From Catellatospora sichuanensis (GTDB lineage Bacteria; Actinomycetota; Actinomycetes; Mycobacteriales; Micromonosporaceae): DNA of 64,000 nucleotides. The stretch lies in contig NZ_VIQO01000027.1 in NCBI RefSeq assembly GCF_007483665.1, positions 124,001 through 188,000 on the forward strand, in the 5' to 3' direction. Shown one piece after another: positions 51,696-60,819 of this stretch. Position numbers and translations under genes: made by a program. Within the stretch, counting starts at the first letter, position 1. Every line of letters starts with the position of its first letter. The notes below the pieces were generated by a model that worked only from the letters and a program-made list of their open reading frames with translations, was not told the origin of the DNA and searched no databases.

Positions 51696-52127
51696 TCAGA
51701 GCTGGATCTTGACGGTGACGACGATGCCGGGGTCGCGGCGCGTGAAGCGCACCTCGTCGGTGAACTGGCGCACGACCCACAGGCCGCGGCCGCCCTCGGT
51801 GCTCAGCGGCACCTGCTGCATACCCGCGCTGCCGGTGTCGGCGATGCCCGGCCCGTCGTCGCTGACCTCACAGTAGATCGCGCCGTCCTGCCGCCACAGC
51901 CGCAGCCGTCCGCGCCCGCCGCCGTGCCGGATCGCGTTGGTGGCCAGTTCCGTGGCCACCACCAGCAGGCGGCCCAGGCCCGGCTCCGCCAGGCCGAATT
52001 CGCCCGCGTGCGCGGCGACCGACGCCCGCAGGGCGTACAGGTCGTCGGCGACGAAGACGGTGTCGAGCCCGACCGGCTCCGCCATCGCGGGCGAAGGATC
52101 CGGGAACCGGTCGGCTTCGGCGGTCAT
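51696..52127 (-). CDS. Anti-sigma-type ATP-binding protein (HATPase_c, RsbW-like)
   Basis: A 143-residue single-domain GHKL ATPase: N box LLVVATELATNAIRHGG, G1 EVSDDGPGIAD, G2 TEGGRGLWVVRQF. These proteins phosphorylate an anti-sigma antagonist (STAS) or bind a sigma factor. Its start overlaps the MEDS-STAS gene by 4 bases, so the two are co-translated and probably interact. The acceptor of its activity is then likely the STAS domain next door. Confidence 0.9.
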   Translation of the reverse strand: MTAEADRFPDPSPAMAEPVGLDTVFVADDLYALRASVAAHAGEFGLAEPGLGRLLVVATELATNAIRHGGGRGRLRLWRQDGAIYCEVSDDGPGIADTGSAGMQQVPLSTEGGRGLWVVRQFTDEVRFTRRDPGIVVTVKIQL

Positions 52128-52984
52128 GACTGCCTCTGCAATACCAGCTGCGGCACGTGTTCGGCGCCGACCGCGTCGAGCACCACGGCCACCGCCGCTG
52201 GGCACGAGACGACCATGCGCCGCCCGGCGGGCAGCGCCGCGGCCGCCTTGACGATCGTGGTGGCCGCGGTGACGTCGATGAACCGCAGTTTGACCAGGTT
52301 GAGGTGGATGTTGTCGTCGAGCCGCAGCGTCTCGGTCAGCGCCTGCTGCAAGGGCTGCAGGTGGGTGTAGTCCATCTCGCCGGCGATGCGCACCCCTGCC
52401 GGGCGGTGTTGGCGGCAGATCCGCAGCAGCGGGGTGTCGTGGTAGGCGAGCGCCGCGACCGTCTTGTGATGCGCGTCCGTGGCGAAGGCCAGCGTCACCG
52501 AGTCGAACGTCTCGCGGTCGTACTGGCAGATCGCGGTCAGCCGCCCGTCCGTGAACAGGGTCGCCGCCTGCTGCTCGAAGGCGACCAGCTGGTCGACGGC
52601 GATCGGCCGGCCAGCCCAGCACATGTCGGCGCTGACCCGCAGGCCCGGCATGCCGCGCCGGGCGGCCTGGTGGCGCTCCTGCGCGATCAGCGCGACCATG
52701 CGCTCCGCGGTCGCGCCGCCCTCCACGGCTGCGGCGTCCTGGCTGGTGTACAGCGTGAGCTGGCCGCGACCGATCGCCGCCGCGGTGGCGACCTCACGCA
52801 TGGCCAGCTCCTCGGCCAGCTCGTCCGGGGTCAGCGCGTCGGTGAAGCAGATGACCCGCTGCCCGCGGTGCAGGCCGTCCGCGACGAACTCGGCGACCAG
52901 GTCCAGCCGCTCATCGGGGTCGGTGAACGTCAGGCACGCGTGGTCGCCCGGATTGATCTCGTCAACGGTCACCGCATCCGCCAT
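52124..52984 (-). CDS. MEDS-domain and STAS-domain protein
   Basis: A 286-residue protein. Residues 8-165 are a MEDS (methanogen/methylotroph DcmR sensory) domain: INPGDHACLTFTDPDERLDL, GLHRGQRVICFTDALTPDEL and ICQYDRETFD; residues 190-285 are a STAS-like domain (RIAGEMDYTHLQPLQQALTE, IHLNLVKLRFIDVTAATTIV). MEDS proteins bind ligands such as heme or hydrocarbons; the STAS part would be the switch partner of the HATPase protein downstream. Together they form a partner-switching module for general stress or motility. No sigma factor is adjacent. Confidence 0.9.
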   Translation of the reverse strand: MADAVTVDEINPGDHACLTFTDPDERLDLVAEFVADGLHRGQRVICFTDALTPDELAEELAMREVATAAAIGRGQLTLYTSQDAAAVEGGATAERMVALIAQERHQAARRGMPGLRVSADMCWAGRPIAVDQLVAFEQQAATLFTDGRLTAICQYDRETFDSVTLAFATDAHHKTVAALAYHDTPLLRICRQHRPAGVRIAGEMDYTHLQPLQQALTETLRLDDNIHLNLVKLRFIDVTAATTIVKAAAALPAGRRMVVSCPAAVAVVLDAVGAEHVPQLVLQRQS

Positions 52985-53040
52985 GGGGATCCTTTCCTCG
53001 GCGCGGGTGGCAAGGCGTCATTACCCGGCAAACACCGCGC

Positions 53041-53229
53041 CTAACCAGGGCGGCGTGCCCGTTCTGCGACAGACGCCACATCTTCCGGCAACATGATCGG
53101 ACATTCCTGCCGCGTACGCCAGCCCAGCAGGTTACCGCAGGCCGGGCATGGCCCGGTCCGGGCAGCGGCCGGCGGTCGTCGCGGTCGGCCGCCGGTGTGT
53201 TCGGGCCCGTCGAGGATGATCGTGGGCAA
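53041..53229 (-). CDS. Possible small zinc-ribbon-like protein
   Basis: A 62-residue ORF with TTG start (GGGAGAGCGA ribosome site) reading PTIILDGPEHTGGRPRR, TGPCPACGNLLGWRTRQECP and PEDVASVAERARR. CPACG with a later Cys may bind a metal. Unknown family. It lies in the 492-base gap (52985-53476), which otherwise holds the promoter and operator at 53357-53406 and nothing else I can name. Confidence 0.35.
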   Translation of the reverse strand: MPTIILDGPEHTGGRPRRPPAAARTGPCPACGNLLGWRTRQECPIMLPEDVASVAERARRPG

Positions 53230-53356
53230 TCGCTCTCCCAAGATCGATGGAATGGGGTCGTGCCAACCCACTCGCCGGAATGCTGTGCCCGGCAACAAAA
53301 GCGCTGCCTGGGCACCTTCTGAACGGATCTCCGCGTCACACGGCGGAAACACGCCC

Positions 53357-53406
53357 TTGACAGGTATCGAACAAACGACAACCCTCTGTTTCAGAGAGCG
53401 CTCTCT
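53357..53406 (+). promoter_or_regulatory. Promoter region with LacI-type operator
   Basis: TTGACA at 53357-53362 is a consensus -35; the -10 is not clear. AGAGAGCGCTCTCT (53393-53406) is a perfect 14-base palindrome centred on CG, like operators of CebR-type LacI repressors in actinomycetes. It lies near the expected transcript start, 71 bases before the CBM gene, implying induction by an oligosaccharide. No LacI gene is in the window. Confidence 0.65.
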
Positions 53407-53476
53407 ACCGTCCACCGACCGTCCTGTTCGCACAGGCCGGGCGACCCCGTCCGGAGTCCCCTAGCAGGGAGAAGAG

Positions 53477-56116
53477 ATGCAACCCGTCCCCCGTCTGGCC
53501 GTATCCCGCGGCAGACCCCTCTACGCCCTCGTCCTCGCAGTCGTCGGCGTAATGCTCATGGCCTACCTGGTCGTGACCGGCAACAGCACGGCGAACGCCG
53601 CGGTGACCCTGCTGTCGCAGGGCAAGCCCGTCACCGCGTCGTCGGTGGAGAACGCGGGCACGCCCGCGTCGGCCGCGGTCGACGGCAACAACGGCACGCG
53701 CTGGTCCAGCGCCGCCAGCGACCCGCAGTGGATCCAGGTCGACCTCGGCGCCACCGCCACCCTCAGCCAGGTCATCCTGCGCTGGGAGGCGGCATACGCC
53801 ACCGCCTATCAGATCCAGACCTCGGCCAACGGCACGAGCTGGACGACCGTCTACAGCACGACCACCAGCACCGGCGGCGTGCAGACGATCAACGTGACCG
53901 GCTCCGGTCGCTACGTGCGGGTGAACGGCACCGCACGGGCGACCGGCTACGGCTACTCGCTGTGGGAGTTCCAGGTCTACGGCGAGATCGGCGGCGGCAC
54001 CGGCGGCTGCGGCACCACGAACGTGGCCCAGGGCAAGCCCGCCACCGCGTCCTCGGTCGAGAACGCCGGCACGCCGGCCTCCGCGGCCGTCGACGGCAGC
54101 GGCACCACCCGCTGGTCCAGCGCCTTCGCCGACCCGCAGTGGCTGCAAATCGACCTGGGTGTCACCACCCCGATCTGCCAGATCATCCTGACCTGGGAGG
54201 GTGCCTACGCCACGGCATACCAGATCCAGGTGTCGGCCAATGCGACCAGCTGGACCACGGTCTGGAGCACCACCACCGGCACCGGTGGCACCGCCACGAT
54301 CAGCGCGTCAGCCTCGGCGCGTTACGTGCGGATCTACATGACGGCCCGGGCCACCGGCTACGGCTACTCGCTGTGGGAGGTCGCCGTGCGCTCCGGCACC
54401 CCGACGTCGCCCAGCGCCAGCCCCAGCGCACCGCCCTCGCCCAGCCCCAGCGGCGGCACGATCCCCGGCGGCGGCTCACTCGGCCCGAACGTGAAGGTCT
54501 TCGACCCTTCCATGTCCGGGGCGACGATCCAGTCGCAGGTGGACGCGATCTTCAACGAGATGGAGTCGAACCAGTTCGGCCTGCAGCGCTACGCGCTGGC
54601 GTTCAAGCCGGGCACCTACAGCGGGTTCAACGCCCAGATCGGCTTCTACACCTCGATCATCGGTCTCGGCCAGAACCCCGGCGACGTCCGCATCAACGGT
54701 GACGTGACCGTGGACGCGGGCTGGTTCCAGGGCAACGCCACGCAGAACTTCTGGCGTTCGGCGGAGAACCTGTCGATCTACCCGTCGGCCGGGTTCACCC
54801 GGTGGGCCGTCTCGCAGGCCGCGCCGTTCCGGCGGATGGACATCCACGGCGACCTGAACCTGGCCCCGAACGGCTACGGCTGGGCCAGCGGCGGCTACAT
54901 CGCCGACAGCCGGGTCTCCGGTGCGGTCGGGCCGTACTCGCAGCAGCAGTGGTACACCCGGGACAGCCAGATCGGCGGCTGGGTCAACGGCGTATGGAAC
55001 ATGGTGTTCTCGGGCGTGCAAGGCGCGCCGGCGAACGGCTTCCCGAACCCGGTCTACACCACGCTGGCCAACACCCCGCAGAGCCGGGAGAAGCCGTACC
55101 TGTACATCGACGGCGGCGGCAACTACCGGGTCTTCGTCCCGTCGCTGCGCAACAACGCCTCCGGCACCACCTGGGCGGGCGGCTCCACGCCCGGCACGTC
55201 GCTGCCGCTGAGCTCGTTCTACGTGGCCAAGCCGGGCGACAGCGCGGCGCGCATCAACCAGGCGCTGGCCCAGGGCCTGCACCTGCTGTTCACGCCGGGC
55301 ATCTACCACGTCAACGGCACGATCAACGTCAACCGCCCCGACACCGTGGTGCTGGGTCTCGGCTACGCGACGATCATCCCGGACAACGGGGTCATCCCGA
55401 TGTCCGTCGCCGACGTGGACGGCGTGAAGATCGGCGGCATCCTGTTCGACGCCGGTGCGACCAACTCGCCGGTGCTGCTGCAGCTCGGCCCGAACGGGTC
55501 GTCGGCCAGCCACGCCGGCAACCCGACGTCGATCTCGGACGTGTTCTTCCGGATCGGCGGCGCGCACGCCGGCAAGGCCACCACCAGCCTGCTGGTGAAC
55601 AGCAACAACGTGATCGTCGATCACATCTGGGCGTGGCGCGGCGACCACGGCGCGGGCATCGGCTGGACCGTCAACACGGCCGACTATGGCGTCATCGTCA
55701 ACGGCAACAACGTGCTGGCGACGGGTCTGTTCGTCGAGCACTACCAGAAGTACAACGTGATCTGGAACGGCCAGGGCGGCCGGACGATCTTCTTCCAGAA
55801 CGAGCTGCCGTACGACCCGCCGAACCAGGCGGCCTACATGAACGGGGCCACCAGAGGCTACGCCGCGTACAAGGTGGCCGATACGGTGACCAGCCATGAG
55901 GCCTGGGGTCTCGGCGTCTACTGCTACTTCAACGTGGATCCGACGATCCACGCCGCGAGAGGCATCGAGACGCCGAACAACCCCAACGTCAAGTTCCACA
56001 GCATCTCCACGGTGTCGCTGGGCGGCAACGGTGTGATCGACAACGTCATCAACACCACCGGCGGTCCCGCGCAGGGCACGGCCACCGTGCCGAGCACCGT
56101 CACCAACTACCCGTGA
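53477..56116 (+). CDS. Secreted tandem F5/8C (CBM32-like) beta-helix protein
   Basis: An 879-residue exported protein. Signal/anchor about 12-42. Two F5/8-type C domains (about 47-175 and 182-315) with near-identical openings (QGKPVTASSVENAGTPASAA and QGKPATASSVENAGTPASAA), so a recent duplication. A Pro/Ser linker (TSPSASPSAPPSPSPSG) leads to a 540-residue region with right-handed beta-helix character: VKVFDPSMSGATIQSQVDAI, ALAFKPGTYSGFNAQIGFYT, LLFTPGIYHVNGTINVNRPD. Similar proteins are called coagulation factor 5/8 type or adenylyl cyclase; a glycoside hydrolase (GH55- or GH87-like) is plausible but unproven. GGGAGAAG ribosome site; LacI-type operator upstream. Confidence 0.85.
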   Translation: MQPVPRLAVSRGRPLYALVLAVVGVMLMAYLVVTGNSTANAAVTLLSQGKPVTASSVENAGTPASAAVDGNNGTRWSSAASDPQWIQVDLGATATLSQVILRWEAAYATAYQIQTSANGTSWTTVYSTTTSTGGVQTINVTGSGRYVRVNGTARATGYGYSLWEFQVYGEIGGGTGGCGTTNVAQGKPATASSVENAGTPASAAVDGSGTTRWSSAFADPQWLQIDLGVTTPICQIILTWEGAYATAYQIQVSANATSWTTVWSTTTGTGGTATISASASARYVRIYMTARATGYGYSLWEVAVRSGTPTSPSASPSAPPSPSPSGGTIPGGGSLGPNVKVFDPSMSGATIQSQVDAIFNEMESNQFGLQRYALAFKPGTYSGFNAQIGFYTSIIGLGQNPGDVRINGDVTVDAGWFQGNATQNFWRSAENLSIYPSAGFTRWAVSQAAPFRRMDIHGDLNLAPNGYGWASGGYIADSRVSGAVGPYSQQQWYTRDSQIGGWVNGVWNMVFSGVQGAPANGFPNPVYTTLANTPQSREKPYLYIDGGGNYRVFVPSLRNNASGTTWAGGSTPGTSLPLSSFYVAKPGDSAARINQALAQGLHLLFTPGIYHVNGTINVNRPDTVVLGLGYATIIPDNGVIPMSVADVDGVKIGGILFDAGATNSPVLLQLGPNGSSASHAGNPTSISDVFFRIGGAHAGKATTSLLVNSNNVIVDHIWAWRGDHGAGIGWTVNTADYGVIVNGNNVLATGLFVEHYQKYNVIWNGQGGRTIFFQNELPYDPPNQAAYMNGATRGYAAYKVADTVTSHEAWGLGVYCYFNVDPTIHAARGIETPNNPNVKFHSISTVSLGGNGVIDNVINTTGGPAQGTATVPSTVTNYP

Positions 56117-56147
56117 CAGGGTGGTGCGCTGCTAGCTGAATGATCGA

Positions 56148-56179
56148 GGGCCGACCCGGCCGGTGTGCCGGGTCGGCCC
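56148..56179 (+). terminator. Terminator of the CBM gene
   Basis: GGGCCGACCCGG (56148-56159) pairs with CCGGGTCGGCCC (56168-56179), a perfect 12-base stem with an 8-base loop, 31 bases after the stop. Confidence 0.8.
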
Positions 56180-56262
56180 TTCGGCGTACCGCCGGACGAG
56201 CGGATCCGCGCGCCCGGCGGCCCTTCGGCGTACCGCAGGACGAGCGGATCCGCGCGCCCGGG
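56175..56262. repeat. Two tandem 44-base repeats
   Basis: Unit 1 starts at 56175 and unit 2 at 56219. Both read GGCCCTTCGGCGTACCGC, then one differing base (C or A), then GGACGAGCGGATCCGCGCGC. Each unit contains the palindrome GCGGATCCGC. The array lies directly after the terminator and may vary in copy number. Confidence 0.8.
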
Positions 56263-56347
56263 GAACAACACCGACGGACCTGGATGTTTATGCAGGTCGT
56301 GGCTAACCTTCGGTGGGTCGGCTGTCCGGACACGCGGAGGTGACGGA

Positions 56348-58090
56348 GTGACGGTCTCGGGGGACATCGGGACGTTGGCACGTCCTGCGCTGGTGGTGGA
56401 CGCGGACACCTCGTGCGAATCGCTGGAGTCGACCTTCCGGGCGCGGTGCGACCTGCTGGCGGTGATCGTCGCCGATGGCGACCGGCTGGGCCTGGTCATG
56501 CGCGGCCGGTTCGATCAGTCCATGTCGGGTCCTTTCGGGTACGGACGACTGCTGTGGCGGCAACGTCCGGTTTCCGCGGTCGCCGACTGGACGCCCTTGC
56601 GGCTGCCGGGCGCTACGACGGTGGTGTCCGCGTCGCACCTGCTGCGCACCCGGCCCGTCGAGCACCGGTACGACGACCTGGTCGTGGACCTCGACGGCGG
56701 CCGGATGGGCACCGTGTCGGCCGCGCACCTGTTCGATGCGCTCGCGACCCAGTTCGCCGACCGCGCGGTGCGCGACGACCTCACCGGGCTGGCCAACCGG
56801 GCGCACTTCCTCGACCTGCTGGCGGCGGCGTGCGCCGACGCCGGCACCGACGGCGACCGGGTCGCGGTGGCGTTCGTCGACATCGACGGCATGAAGCGCA
56901 TCAACGACTCGCACGGCCACCAGGCCGGCGACGCGGTGCTGACCGTCGTGGCCCGCCAGCTGCGCGACGCGCTGCGACCGGGGGAGATCGCGGCCCGGCT
57001 CGGCGGCGACGAGTTCGCCGTGCTCGCCCGGGTGCGGCGGGGCGCTCAGGCCGAAGAGGCGGCCCTGGAACTCGGCCGCCGGTGCCTGCTGGCGGTCTCG
57101 GCCCGAGACGGCCGCCACGACCCCGCACTGCACCCGTACGCCAGCATCGGGGTGGCCGTGTCCGGCAAGCGATCCGACCCGCAGACGCTGGCCAGCGAGG
57201 CGGACATGGCGATGTACCGGGCAAAGCAGGCCGGTGGCAACCAGGTCGAGTTGGCCATCGGGGTGGAGGCGGGGCTGGCCGGCGACGTCGACCTCGTCGA
57301 CCGGACCGTCGCGCAGGCGGTCGAGCACGGCGAGCTGCGCGTGTTCTACCAGCCCATCGTGCGGGTCAGCGACCGCTCGGTGGCCTCGGTGGAGGCGCTG
57401 GTGCGCTGGCAGCACCCGACCCTGGGCCTGCTGCCGCCGGGCCGGTTCCTGCCCGGAGCACGCCGCGCGGGGCATCTGCCCGCGCTGGACCGCTGGGTGC
57501 TGCGCCGCGCCTGCGCGGATCTGGTCGGGATGGACGAGGCGCTGGGCGAGCGGGCTCCGAGCTGGGTCAACGTGAACCTGTCCGCACCGACCCTGGCCGG
57601 TCCGTTCGACGAGACGGTCGTGCAGACACTGGCCGAGACCGGACTGCCCGCGTCACGGCTGCGGCTGGAGCTGCCCGAGGACGCGGACCTGCAGACCCTC
57701 GCCGATGCCGGGCCGCGCCTGGAGCGGCTGATCGCGCTCGGCGTATGGCTGACCCTCGACGACATGGGCGCGGGCTCGACGAACCTGCGCTACCTGTCGA
57801 CGCTCACCATCCACGGCATCAAGATCGACCGGGCGTTCGTGTCCGGGATGCTGCACAACCCGCGGGACCACGCGGTCGTCAAGCTGCTCACCGACCTGGC
57901 GCACGGCCTCGGGCTGCGGGTGACCGCCGAGGGCGTCGAGAACGCCGCGCAGCTGTCCGAGCTGGCGCGGCTCGGCGTCGTCAACGCCCAGGGCTACCAC
58001 CTCGCGCATCCGATGCCGCTGACCTCCCTGACCAGGCTGCTCGCCGGCGAAACCGCCGAGCTGCCGCGCACCGCCCACCGAGCAGCCTGA
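56348..58090 (+). CDS. GGDEF-EAL cyclic-di-GMP protein with CBS-like N-terminus
   Basis: A 580-residue soluble protein from GTG 56348 (GGAGGTGACGGA). Residues 1-135 resemble a CBS-pair sensor (LLAVIVADGDRLGLVMRGRF, YDDLVVDLDGGRMGTVSAAH). GGDEF domain about 140-300: RDDLTGLANRAHF and intact ARLGGDEFAVL (219-223), so synthesis is possible. EAL domain about 310-570: VEALVRWQHP, WVNVNLSAPTL, LDDMGAGSTNLRYL, IKIDRAFV, VTAEGVEN and NAQGYHLAHP; the third motif reads LELPED instead of LExTE. Most catalytic residues are present, so it may be bifunctional. This architecture is common in actinomycetes. Confidence 0.92.
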   Translation: MTVSGDIGTLARPALVVDADTSCESLESTFRARCDLLAVIVADGDRLGLVMRGRFDQSMSGPFGYGRLLWRQRPVSAVADWTPLRLPGATTVVSASHLLRTRPVEHRYDDLVVDLDGGRMGTVSAAHLFDALATQFADRAVRDDLTGLANRAHFLDLLAAACADAGTDGDRVAVAFVDIDGMKRINDSHGHQAGDAVLTVVARQLRDALRPGEIAARLGGDEFAVLARVRRGAQAEEAALELGRRCLLAVSARDGRHDPALHPYASIGVAVSGKRSDPQTLASEADMAMYRAKQAGGNQVELAIGVEAGLAGDVDLVDRTVAQAVEHGELRVFYQPIVRVSDRSVASVEALVRWQHPTLGLLPPGRFLPGARRAGHLPALDRWVLRRACADLVGMDEALGERAPSWVNVNLSAPTLAGPFDETVVQTLAETGLPASRLRLELPEDADLQTLADAGPRLERLIALGVWLTLDDMGAGSTNLRYLSTLTIHGIKIDRAFVSGMLHNPRDHAVVKLLTDLAHGLGLRVTAEGVENAAQLSELARLGVVNAQGYHLAHPMPLTSLTRLLAGETAELPRTAHRAA

Positions 58091-58134
58091 GATCGCGGCG
58101 GAGTGCGCCGCCCGCTCGAAAGGGTGTGTTCACG

Positions 58135-58180
58135 CGGTTCACATCGTTTCTCACGTGCTCACCTCAAACGATGTGAACCG
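58135..58180. terminator. Long-arm hairpin after GGDEF-EAL gene
   Basis: CGGTTCACATCGTTT (58135-58149) and AAACGATGTGAACCG (58166-58180) form a perfect 15-base stem with a 16-base loop, 44 bases after the stop. A terminator is likely, but the arms could also be a regulator site for the permease downstream (58334), which has no other clear signal. Confidence 0.6.
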
Positions 58181-58333
58181 GCGAACGTGGTCCGGTCCGT
58201 GCAGCGTGCCCGCAGCTCGGCCGGCTGTCGGCGTGGCCCGGCCGTCCCCAGACCCCGCGCGGTGCATCCTGTGATCAGCCTGTCGCGCCGCGTACCCGGA
58301 CGGCGGGTGATCCAGTGGGCGCTAGCGGGGGGC

Positions 58334-59779
58334 GTGAGGTGGCCGGTGTTCGGTTGGCGTGAGGTCTACGGGGGCAGGACGCCGCCGCCCGGCCAGGTCG
58401 TCGCGCCCGACGAGCGGCTGTCCTGGCCCCGCATGGCCGGCCTGGGCGCGCAGCACGTGGTGGCGATGTTCGGGGCGACGTTCGTCTTCCCGATCGTCAT
58501 GGGCCTCAACCCGCAGCTGGCGATCATGATGAGCGGCGTCGCCACCATCTGCTTCCTGCTCATCGTCAAGGGCATCGTGCCCAGCTACCTGGGCACCTCG
58601 GCGTCGTTCGTCAGCGCCGTCGCCGCGATCCGGGCCCAGGGCGGCGACTCCGCACAGGTCACCGGCGCGATCCTGGTGGCCGGTCTGGTGCTCGCGCTCG
58701 TCGGCCTGCTCATCCACCTGCTGGGCTTCCGGGTGCTGCACGCGGTGCTGCCGCCCGTGGTCACCGGTGCGGTGGTCATGCTGATCGGCTTCAACCTCGC
58801 CCCGGTCGTCGCGTCCGTCTACTGGCCACAGGACCAGTGGGTGGCCCTGGTGACGATGGTGTTCGTCATCGTGGTCGCCGTCGGCGCGCGCGGTTTCGTG
58901 GGCCGCATCGCCATCTTCCTCGGCCTCATCTTCGGATACCTGCTGTCCTGGCTGCTCGACCGCGTCGCCGGCCCGATCACCTCGCTGCTGCCCGGCGCGA
59001 GCGCGCCGACCACGCACGAGCGGGTCGACTGGTCGGGCGTGGCCGCCGCGCCCTGGGTCGGCTTCCCGCCGCACACCACCACCGGCGCCGACGGCAACGA
59101 GGTCGCCGGCTGGCACGCTCCCGCCTTCTCGTTCGCGTTCATCCTGCTGGTGCTGCCCGCGGTGGTCGCGCTGATCGCGGAGAACGCCGGGCACGTCAAG
59201 GCGGTCGCCGAGATGACCGGCCGCGACCTCAACCCGGTGATGGGCAAGGCCATCGGGGCCGACGGCGTCGCCACCGTGCTGGCCAGCTCCGTGGGCGGCT
59301 CGCCGACCACCACGTACGCGGAGAACATCGGGGTGATGGCGGCGACGCGGATCTACTCCACGGCGGCGTACTTCATCGCGGCGATCGTGGCGATCGTGTT
59401 CGGCTTCTCGCCGAAGTTCGGCGCGGTCATCTCGGCGACCCCGGGCGGCGTGCTCGGCGGCATCACCGTCGTGCTGTACGGCATGATCGGCCTGCTCGGC
59501 GCGAAGATCTGGAAGGAGAACGGGGTCGACTTCGGCAACCCGATCAACCTCGTCCCGCTGGCCGCGGGCATCATCATCGCGATCGGCGACACCTCGCTGG
59601 TGTTCAGCCCGACGTTCCAGCTAAGCGGCATCGCACTGGGCACCATCGTCACCATCGCCGGTTACCACCTGGCCCGCTGGCTGGCCCCGGCACACCTGCG
59701 CGAGCAGCAGAGCCTGGAGCGGCCCTGCCCCGGTGTCGGGCTGTCGCCGGCCGAGCAGCGCGGCGCCGCCGACGCCTGA
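58334..59779 (+). CDS. Uracil/xanthine permease family transporter
   Basis: A 481-residue NCS2 (UraA/PyrP) nucleobase:cation symporter with about 12-14 hydrophobic segments. Landmarks: LSWPRMAGLGAQHVVAMFGATFVFPI, PSYLGTSASFVSAVAAI, LPAVVALIAENAGHVKAVAEMTG (conserved Glu), GSPTTTYAENIGVMAATRI and a final PTFQLSGIALGTIVTI. The EN and TYAENIG motifs match uracil permeases. GTG 58334 was chosen from AGCGGGGGGC and the family N-terminus (RWPVFGWREVY). It stands alone; the SDR gene follows 104 bases on. Confidence 0.92.
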   Translation: MRWPVFGWREVYGGRTPPPGQVVAPDERLSWPRMAGLGAQHVVAMFGATFVFPIVMGLNPQLAIMMSGVATICFLLIVKGIVPSYLGTSASFVSAVAAIRAQGGDSAQVTGAILVAGLVLALVGLLIHLLGFRVLHAVLPPVVTGAVVMLIGFNLAPVVASVYWPQDQWVALVTMVFVIVVAVGARGFVGRIAIFLGLIFGYLLSWLLDRVAGPITSLLPGASAPTTHERVDWSGVAAAPWVGFPPHTTTGADGNEVAGWHAPAFSFAFILLVLPAVVALIAENAGHVKAVAEMTGRDLNPVMGKAIGADGVATVLASSVGGSPTTTYAENIGVMAATRIYSTAAYFIAAIVAIVFGFSPKFGAVISATPGGVLGGITVVLYGMIGLLGAKIWKENGVDFGNPINLVPLAAGIIIAIGDTSLVFSPTFQLSGIALGTIVTIAGYHLARWLAPAHLREQQSLERPCPGVGLSPAEQRGAADA

Positions 59780-59883
59780 GCCCGCTCACCCGGCGCGGGC
59801 GGCTGTCCGCCGACACCGCGCCCGGGGTGCCAACTGGCGGATGTGCCCTGGAGGGGCCGCGGCGCTGCGATGATGGACCGGTG

Positions 59884-60672
59884 ATGATCGACCTTTCCGG
59901 ACGCGCCGCGCTCGTGTCCGGCTCGACCCAGGGCATCGGGTACGCGATCGCCGAGCGCCTGGCGCGCTGCGGTGCGCACGTGGTGGTCAACGGCCGCGGC
60001 GCGTCGACCGAGGCCGCGGCGGCCCGCCTGCGCGCCGCCGTGCCGGACGCGACGGCCACCGCGGTCGCCGCCGACCTGGCCACCGCCGAGGGCGCGGCCG
60101 CCATGCTCGACGCGGTGCCGCAGCTCGACATTCTCGTCAACAACCTCGGCATCTTCGACGCGAAGCCGGTGCTGGAGGTCGACGATGCCGAGTGGCGGCG
60201 CTTCTTCGAGGTCAACGTGCTCTCGGCGGTGCGTCTCATCCGGACCTACCTGCCCGGCATGATGGACCGGGGCTGGGGGCGGGTGCAGTGCATCGCCAGC
60301 GACTCCGCGGTCGTCACGCCGGTCGAGATGGTGCACTACGGCGTCACCAAGACGGCGCTGCTCGCGGTCACCCGCGGCTACGCCAAGGCGGCGGCGGGCA
60401 CCGGGGTGACCGTCAACTCCGTGATCGCCGGGCCCACCCACACGCAGGGCGTGGAGACCTTCGTCAGGCAGCTGGTCGGGGCGGACGCGCCGTGGGACGA
60501 GGCGCAGCGGCGCTTCATGCGCGAGCACCGGCCGTACTCGCTGATCCAGCGGCTGATCGAGCCGGAGGAGATCGCGAACATGGTCGCCTACCTGTGCTCC
60601 GACCAGGCCTCCGCGACGACCGGCGGCGCGCTGCGGGTCGACGGCGGATACGTCGACGCGATCCTGCCCTGA
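59884..60672 (+). CDS. Short-chain dehydrogenase/reductase
   Basis: A 262-residue Rossmann oxidoreductase. Cofactor loop VSGSTQGIGYAIAERL, ILVNNLGIFDAKP, catalytic Ser in CIASDSAVVTP, Tyr-Lys in VHYGVTKTALLA, then TVNSVIAGPTHTQGVETF and a C-terminal ATTGGALRVDGGYVDAIL. The NGRG after strand 2 suggests NADP(H). The substrate is unknown. GTG 59881 just before the ATG is an alternative start. Confidence 0.92.
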   Translation: MIDLSGRAALVSGSTQGIGYAIAERLARCGAHVVVNGRGASTEAAAARLRAAVPDATATAVAADLATAEGAAAMLDAVPQLDILVNNLGIFDAKPVLEVDDAEWRRFFEVNVLSAVRLIRTYLPGMMDRGWGRVQCIASDSAVVTPVEMVHYGVTKTALLAVTRGYAKAAAGTGVTVNSVIAGPTHTQGVETFVRQLVGADAPWDEAQRRFMREHRPYSLIQRLIEPEEIANMVAYLCSDQASATTGGALRVDGGYVDAILP

Positions 60673-60819
60673 GCGCTTTCGTCCGTCCGGCAGGTGTCAA
60701 CGGCGGTCGCACGGGTACCTCACGCCCATGAATCCTGACCAGCCAGGTTCCGGAGACGGTCCGCTGCCCGGCCGGTGAACCGGGCCACGCCGCGAAGATC
60801 CACGCAGACAGGGGGAGAC

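Noticed and set aside
56175-56262. CRISPR-like array
   Set aside because: Two directly adjacent units without spacers; no cas genes.
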